The notes beneath the pieces are model-generated. The model did no database searches. It was given only the letters and a program-made list of their open reading frames with translations, and was not told the origin of the DNA. Position numbers and translations under genes: made by a program. A DNA stretch of 64,000 bases from Joyebacterum sp964521425 (GTDB taxonomy: Bacteria > Joyebacterota > Joyebacteria > Joyebacterales > Joyebacteraceae), in contig CAZFRO010000010.1 of the NCBI GenBank assembly GCA_964521425.1, forward strand, positions 19,797-83,796, in the 5' to 3' direction. Of the stretch, positions 60,317 through 64,000 are shown in pieces (positions within the stretch are counted from its first letter, which is position 1; each line of letters starts with the position of its first letter).

Positions 60317-61791
60317 CACTCGCCCTCCTTCCGCTCAAGCCAGGGCAATCCGGTAAGAACGCCGGCGAAGATGATGATGGCGGCGACGACGCCCCAACCA
60401 CCCACGAGGAGCGCCCACGTGGGGTAGCCTTCGTATGGGACACTTAACTCCTCGACGATGTTCGCGACAAGCGCCCAGCCAAGAGCAAGGGGAGTCAGCC
60501 ACTTGATGAAGAGATCCCACCACCAGCCTATCTTGAAATCGGACACCTCATTGATGTACTCCCTCAGCTTCTTAGTACCGAAGAACCAGCCGATTGCGAT
60601 GCATTCCAGGAATCCGATGACCACAAGTCCGTAGTTGTTCATCCAGTGGTCGACGATGTCGAGCCAGTAGAGACCGGACCCTGTTGTGTAGACGACCCCT
60701 ACGAGGAAGCCGAAGATGCAGAAGCCGGCCGCCGCAGCGTTCTGCGAGATGCGCCACTTGTCCCGCACACCCGCCACCACGCCCTCGACGATCGAGAATG
60801 CCGAGTCGATACCGAGAGTTAGAAGTGTGATGAAGAACATCGCCGCGATGAGGGGTGCAAACGGCATGAGGCTGATGGCAGTCGGGTAGACCACGAACGC
60901 CAGACTGGGACCGCCGGTCACAACCTCCCTGACGGGCACGCCCTGTGCCTGAGCCAGGTAGCCCAGGATGCTGAACACTGCGAAGCCCGCAAAGAAGGCG
61001 AAGCCTGCATCGGCGAAACTCGTGATAAAGGCATTGTTCGTGATGTCGGAGCGCTTCGGCAGATAGCTCGCGTATGCGGTGAGGATGCCGAACCCGAGAC
61101 TGAGCGAGAAGAAGACCTGCGCATACGCCTGAAGCCACGCCTTGCCGCTCAAGAGAGCGCTGAAGTCGGGCGTCAGATAGTACCTGATCCCCTCGAGCGC
61201 CCCCGGAAGAGTGAGGCCGCGGATGAGGATGAACAGCGTCAGAAGCACCGGCAGGGGGACGGTGATCATCACGACCTTGCCAACCCTCAGAACGCCCTTC
61301 TTGATTATCCAGTAGATGGAGATCCAGGTCGCGGCCAAACCCGCAAGGACGGGCCACGATATCCCTCCGACCTCGCCTGGACCGGATGAGAGATTGAGTA
61401 CACTGTGAAAGAACGCCTCGGGCGCATCGCCCCATGGCTGGGTGAACGAGTAGATCAGGTAGTCCCAGCACCAGCCCATGATGACGGCGTAGTAGAATGA
61501 GATGGTGGCTCCGACGCCGAGGGCCCACCATCCTATCATCTCGAAACCGGGCTTGACCTCGCGGAGAGATCCAGGGGAGGACTTCTGGTACCTCTGTCCC
61601 AGCGCGTACTCGAGGATCATGAGCGGCACGCCGGCCGTGAGAAGCGCGACGATGTAGGGGATCAGAAACGCCCCTCCGCCATTCTCGTAGGCAACCATGG
61701 GAAAGCGCCACAGATTGCCCAGCCCAATCGCGCTGCCGATCGCCGCCATAATGAAGGCGGGCCTGCTTGCCCACCTCTCTCGACGAGCCAT
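60316..61791 (-). CDS. Sodium-dependent NSS/SNF-family amino-acid transporter
   Basis: 491 residues, about eleven membrane helices. RERWASRPAFIMAAIGSAIGLGNLWRFPM is the Na+-binding TM1 signature of the neurotransmitter:sodium symporter family (LeuT, MetP), and ENGGGAFLIPYI follows. The C-terminus ends GLPWLERKEGE. Sodium-coupled uptake of a neutral amino acid is expected. The 38-residue MetS-type gene downstream suggests the methionine/alanine group. Lies 94 nt downstream of cysteine synthase on the same strand, perhaps pointing to sulfur amino-acid use. Confidence 0.93.
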   Translation of the reverse strand: MARRERWASRPAFIMAAIGSAIGLGNLWRFPMVAYENGGGAFLIPYIVALLTAGVPLMILEYALGQRYQKSSPGSLREVKPGFEMIGWWALGVGATISFYYAVIMGWCWDYLIYSFTQPWGDAPEAFFHSVLNLSSGPGEVGGISWPVLAGLAATWISIYWIIKKGVLRVGKVVMITVPLPVLLTLFILIRGLTLPGALEGIRYYLTPDFSALLSGKAWLQAYAQVFFSLSLGFGILTAYASYLPKRSDITNNAFITSFADAGFAFFAGFAVFSILGYLAQAQGVPVREVVTGGPSLAFVVYPTAISLMPFAPLIAAMFFITLLTLGIDSAFSIVEGVVAGVRDKWRISQNAAAAGFCIFGFLVGVVYTTGSGLYWLDIVDHWMNNYGLVVIGFLECIAIGWFFGTKKLREYINEVSDFKIGWWWDLFIKWLTPLALGWALVANIVEELSVPYEGYPTWALLVGGWGVVAAIIIFAGVLTGLPWLERKEGE

Positions 61792-61885
61792 AAGCTCCTC
61801 CCTGGACGAAGGCTGTCTTGCCGTATCGGCTCAGTTTATACACTGCGTGAAGATGGTCAAGCGGTGAATCCGGCGTGGGTCCAAT

Positions 61886-62809
61886 CTACTCGTCAAACAC
61901 GCCGGTCGATGCATAGCGCGTGCCGCTGTCCGGCAGGATGGTAACGATCGTCTTGTCCCTCGACTCCGTTCGGCCGGCCACGACTGCCGCCGCGTGAACA
62001 GCGGCTCCCGATGATATGCCGGCGAGGATCCCCTCCTCCCGGGCGAGCCGCCGCGTCATGGCATAAGCATCCTCATCTCTTACGGCCACTATCTCATCGA
62101 TGATGCCCTGATTGAGAACGTCGGGGACAAACCCTGCGCCGATCCCCTGGATGCCGTGCGGGCCGGGCGAGCCGCCGGAGAGAACGCTCGAGCGCTCGGG
62201 CTCGACGGCTACGATCTGGATATCGGGGTTTCGCCTCTTCAGGACCTCGCCCACGCCGGTGATCGTACCGCCCGTTCCTACGCCTGCCAGGAAGACGTCG
62301 ACCACACCACCTGTGTCAGACCATATCTCCTCGGCGGTTGTTGTACGATGAATCTCGGGATTCGCGGGGTTGCTGAACTGGTCGAGGAGAACACCGCCAT
62401 CGATCTCGTCTGCAAACGTTCTTGCCATCTCCGCCGCTCCGGACATCCCGCGCGTGCCCGGACTCAGGACAACCTCCGCACCAAGGGCCAGAAGCTGGTC
62501 TCGTCGCTCGGCCGACATCGTTTCGGGCATCACGAGAATCACGCGGTAGCCGCGCGACGCGCCGACGAATGCCAGCCCCAACCCGGTGTTCCCACTCGTC
62601 GGCTCAATGATGACACCACCCGACCGCAGGACTCCGCGTTCCTCGGCATCGAGGACCATGGCCGCTGCGATGCGGTCCTTGACGCTCAGGAGCGGGTTCA
62701 GGAATTCGAGCTTCGCGAGAACCGAACATCCGCCTGGGATGACGCGGTTCAACCTGACGAGCGGAGTGTTCCCGATCGCACTCACTATGCTGTCACGGAT
62801 ATCCGCCAC
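61886..62809 (-). CDS. cysK: O-acetylserine sulfhydrylase (cysteine synthase)
   Basis: 307 residues. Pyridoxal lysine Lys44 in LLSVKDR, the loop EPTSGNTGLGLAF, VGTGGTITG and GIGAGFVPDVL are the CysK/CysM fold-type II signature. It forms cysteine from O-acetylserine and sulfide. RBS AGGAGG about 7 nt before the ATG. The rhodanese and NSS genes on the same strand downstream give a loose sulfur-related theme. CysK versus CysM cannot be firmly separated. Confidence 0.95.
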   Translation of the reverse strand: MADIRDSIVSAIGNTPLVRLNRVIPGGCSVLAKLEFLNPLLSVKDRIAAAMVLDAEERGVLRSGGVIIEPTSGNTGLGLAFVGASRGYRVILVMPETMSAERRDQLLALGAEVVLSPGTRGMSGAAEMARTFADEIDGGVLLDQFSNPANPEIHRTTTAEEIWSDTGGVVDVFLAGVGTGGTITGVGEVLKRRNPDIQIVAVEPERSSVLSGGSPGPHGIQGIGAGFVPDVLNQGIIDEIVAVRDEDAYAMTRRLAREEGILAGISSGAAVHAAAVVAGRTESRDKTIVTILPDSGTRYASTGVFDE

Positions 62810-62906
62810 AAGCTCCTCCTGTCCGATGTCCTCCGACTACGGTCTGCCACAAATCCGTCTCTCATTGCTTCCACGTGTACGAGGCAAGAGGTTCGTGCAC
62901 AAAGTG

Positions 62907-62938
62907 AGAGGGGAGGAAAGTGCCTCTTCCTCCCCTCT
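62907..62938 (-). terminator. Hairpin after the PEP-CTERM gene
   Basis: Perfect 12-bp stem AGAGGGGAGGAA / TTCCTCCCCTCT with an 8-nt loop, 30 nt beyond the stop at 62968. It separates the PEP-CTERM gene from cysK. Confidence 0.75.
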
Positions 62939-62967
62939 GAATCGTATCTCGCTCTTGGTACTCGTGT

Positions 62968-63693
62968 CTAGCGCTTCCTGCGTCTCCTGACAGTACCGAC
63001 AAGACCGAGAAGTCCGCTACCCATGAGGAGCAGTGTGGCAGGCTCTGGAACCGGATTGACCTGCTCGAGGCTGCCGATGGTCATGTCGTCGAATCCGAAG
63101 TAGTCATAGCCGGGCTCGGTGTTGCCAAACTCAATCCGCGTGAATGTGTCCTCGGTGTCGTAGAACCCAAAGTAGATCACCGATCCACCGGCCCCACCAA
63201 CGGTGTGAGGGATGACGAGTTCCGTCATGGTGCCGTTTCCGTAGGTCAGGGTCACCATGCCATCGAAATCGCCGATGTCGATTCCGTAGAATCCAAATGC
63301 GGCAACCGGCGCGTCGAAATCAATGGCGAAGTCGGAGCCGGTCTCCCAGTACTGAGATCCCGAAATCGCATAGCGTCCGACGCCATTCGTGCTGCCCGGG
63401 GGAACCGACGCTATCTCGCCACTTCCCTGGAGCGTTGCAAGCCCCGCACCCGGAAACGTGAGCCCGAGCGGCGCCGTGGCTCCGACACCAAAGCCCTCGA
63501 AGTCCTCGGTGCCTACGCCAACGAGGTTGGCGAGGAAGGCAGCGCGTGCGGCGGCGGCGTTTGGCCAACTCGGTAGCGGAGTAGCCTCACCAAGGCCGAG
63601 ATCCTCTCCGAAGTGCAGAATGGGAGCGGCGAGTGATAGACTACTCACTCCCAGCATAAGGAGAACGGCCAGGACAACGACTGCTGTTCTCAT
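62968..63693 (-). CDS. PEP-CTERM sorted secreted protein
   Basis: 241 residues from ATG 63693 (AAGGAGGTG upstream). A signal peptide (about 1-23, ending SLAAP) and a C-terminal PEP-CTERM tail: VPEPATLLLMGSGLLG, a membrane helix, then TVRRRRKR. Such tails are processed by exosortase in organisms that make exopolysaccharide. The body is a beta-rich extracellular domain (LTFPGAGLATLQGSGEI, AAFGFYGIDIGDFDGMVTLTYG). No exosortase gene lies in the window. No function recognised for the body. Confidence 0.88.
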   Translation of the reverse strand: MRTAVVVLAVLLMLGVSSLSLAAPILHFGEDLGLGEATPLPSWPNAAAARAAFLANLVGVGTEDFEGFGVGATAPLGLTFPGAGLATLQGSGEIASVPPGSTNGVGRYAISGSQYWETGSDFAIDFDAPVAAFGFYGIDIGDFDGMVTLTYGNGTMTELVIPHTVGGAGGSVIYFGFYDTEDTFTRIEFGNTEPGYDYFGFDDMTIGSLEQVNPVPEPATLLLMGSGLLGLVGTVRRRRKR

Positions 63694-64000
63694 TACACAC
63701 CTCCTTCTCAAGATGCTTCACCTCAGGTGTTGTTAGCTCGCAAACCACAAACCCCGGTCGCCCGGTACCCACATCATCAATGGCACCTGACCACCAGCCG
63801 GGTGTAATACCACGGCCTGCGGTTTCCTGCAAGAGAAATATGAGCCTCAGCCGCCAAGAACGAGAGTACACTCACTATTCATGCTGATCACCCACATATA
63901 GGACAGAAAGAGGAAGCGGGGCCCACCATTCGGGTGAACCCCGCTTCTCCATTTGTATCATATGCTGCAGTCGCGAAGCGACTGCCAAGCTGTCGTCGCT
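63694..64000. other. Intergenic DNA at window end (307 bp)
   Basis: Upstream of the PEP-CTERM gene, so it must hold its promoter. The only clear structure is the hairpin at 63913-63947. I see no gene that lies fully inside. Confidence 0.4.
63913..63947. terminator. Hairpin near window end
   Basis: Arms GAAGCGGGG (63913-63921) and CCCCGCTTC (63939-63947), with further inner pairing. It may terminate a transcript coming from beyond the right edge; direction unresolved. Confidence 0.5.

Noticed and set aside
1..64000. tRNA, rRNA, CRISPR arrays
   Set aside because: None recognised by eye; short or divergent RNA genes could be missed without a covariance search.

Overview
This window is a gene-dense, high-GC (roughly 60%) bacterial chromosome segment. 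Genes are tightly packed, starts are often GTG or TTG behind strong AGGAGG-type ribosome sites, and many neighbours overlap by 1-11 nt. Secreted proteins end in FlgD-Ig/T9SS-like C-terminal domains and one ends in a PEP-CTERM anchor. There is also a sphingolipid-like lipid operon, ATP-type PEP carboxykinase and Hdr/Mvh-type redox genes. Together these suggest an uncultured anaerobic or microaerophilic bacterium of the FCB / Eisenbacteria / Krumholzibacteriota kind. That placement is inference: there is no rRNA or other marker gene here.

Layout. (1) 1-3.7 kb: a partial NAD-malic enzyme, then a divergent pair encoding a monoheme cytochrome fused to an outer-membrane barrel (Cyc2-like architecture) and a small periplasmic cytochrome c. 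(2) 12.4-3.8 kb, minus strand: an eight-gene lipid operon (alpha-oxoamine synthase, UbiA prenyltransferase, lipid kinase, PurM-like kinase, acyl-CoA ligase, SDR, B12-type radical SAM, membrane protein). (3) 23.7-12.8 kb, minus: a ten-gene catabolic operon joining a GNAT-like protein, a thiolase-fold protein without the usual nucleophilic Cys, a DUF35 partner, the AllH/AllF/AllG trio, a cyclase-family hydrolase and a three-subunit molybdenum hydroxylase. (4) 30.5-23.9 kb, minus: secreted proteins, one metalloprotease-like gene split by a single in-frame TGA, plus an arylsulfotransferase-like protein.

(5) 30.5-39.0 kb, plus: a redox operon with a 5'-truncated HdrA, an MvhD in which a TGA sits exactly at a conserved Cys (probable selenocysteine, with a SECIS-like hairpin), an HdrA-GltD fusion, a tandem HdrA fusion, a DRTGG protein, a GHKL ATPase and an [FeFe]-hydrogenase-like protein. 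HdrB and HdrC are absent. (6) 39-49 kb: RluA-type pseudouridine synthase, PEP carboxykinase, a TPR lipoprotein, a class-V aminotransferase, a secreted esterase with PDZ, an ArsR/ArsP pair with a clear palindromic operator, a patatin and a DUF89 protein. (7) 50.05-51.4 kb: a complete insertion sequence with recognisable ends.

(8) 52.3-57.8 kb, minus: Mrp/MinD-type ATPases, DUF5320 and two NifX-like proteins, preceded by a good sigma-54 promoter and two GTTGC-N6-GCAAC sites. A third copy of the site lies before the adjacent PAS-AAA-Fis activator gene. (9) 57.8-64 kb: a secreted protein with EF-hand-like repeats, a triple rhodanese, an NSS transporter with its 38-residue MetS-type partner, cysteine synthase and a PEP-CTERM protein. 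I saw no tRNA, rRNA or CRISPR array.
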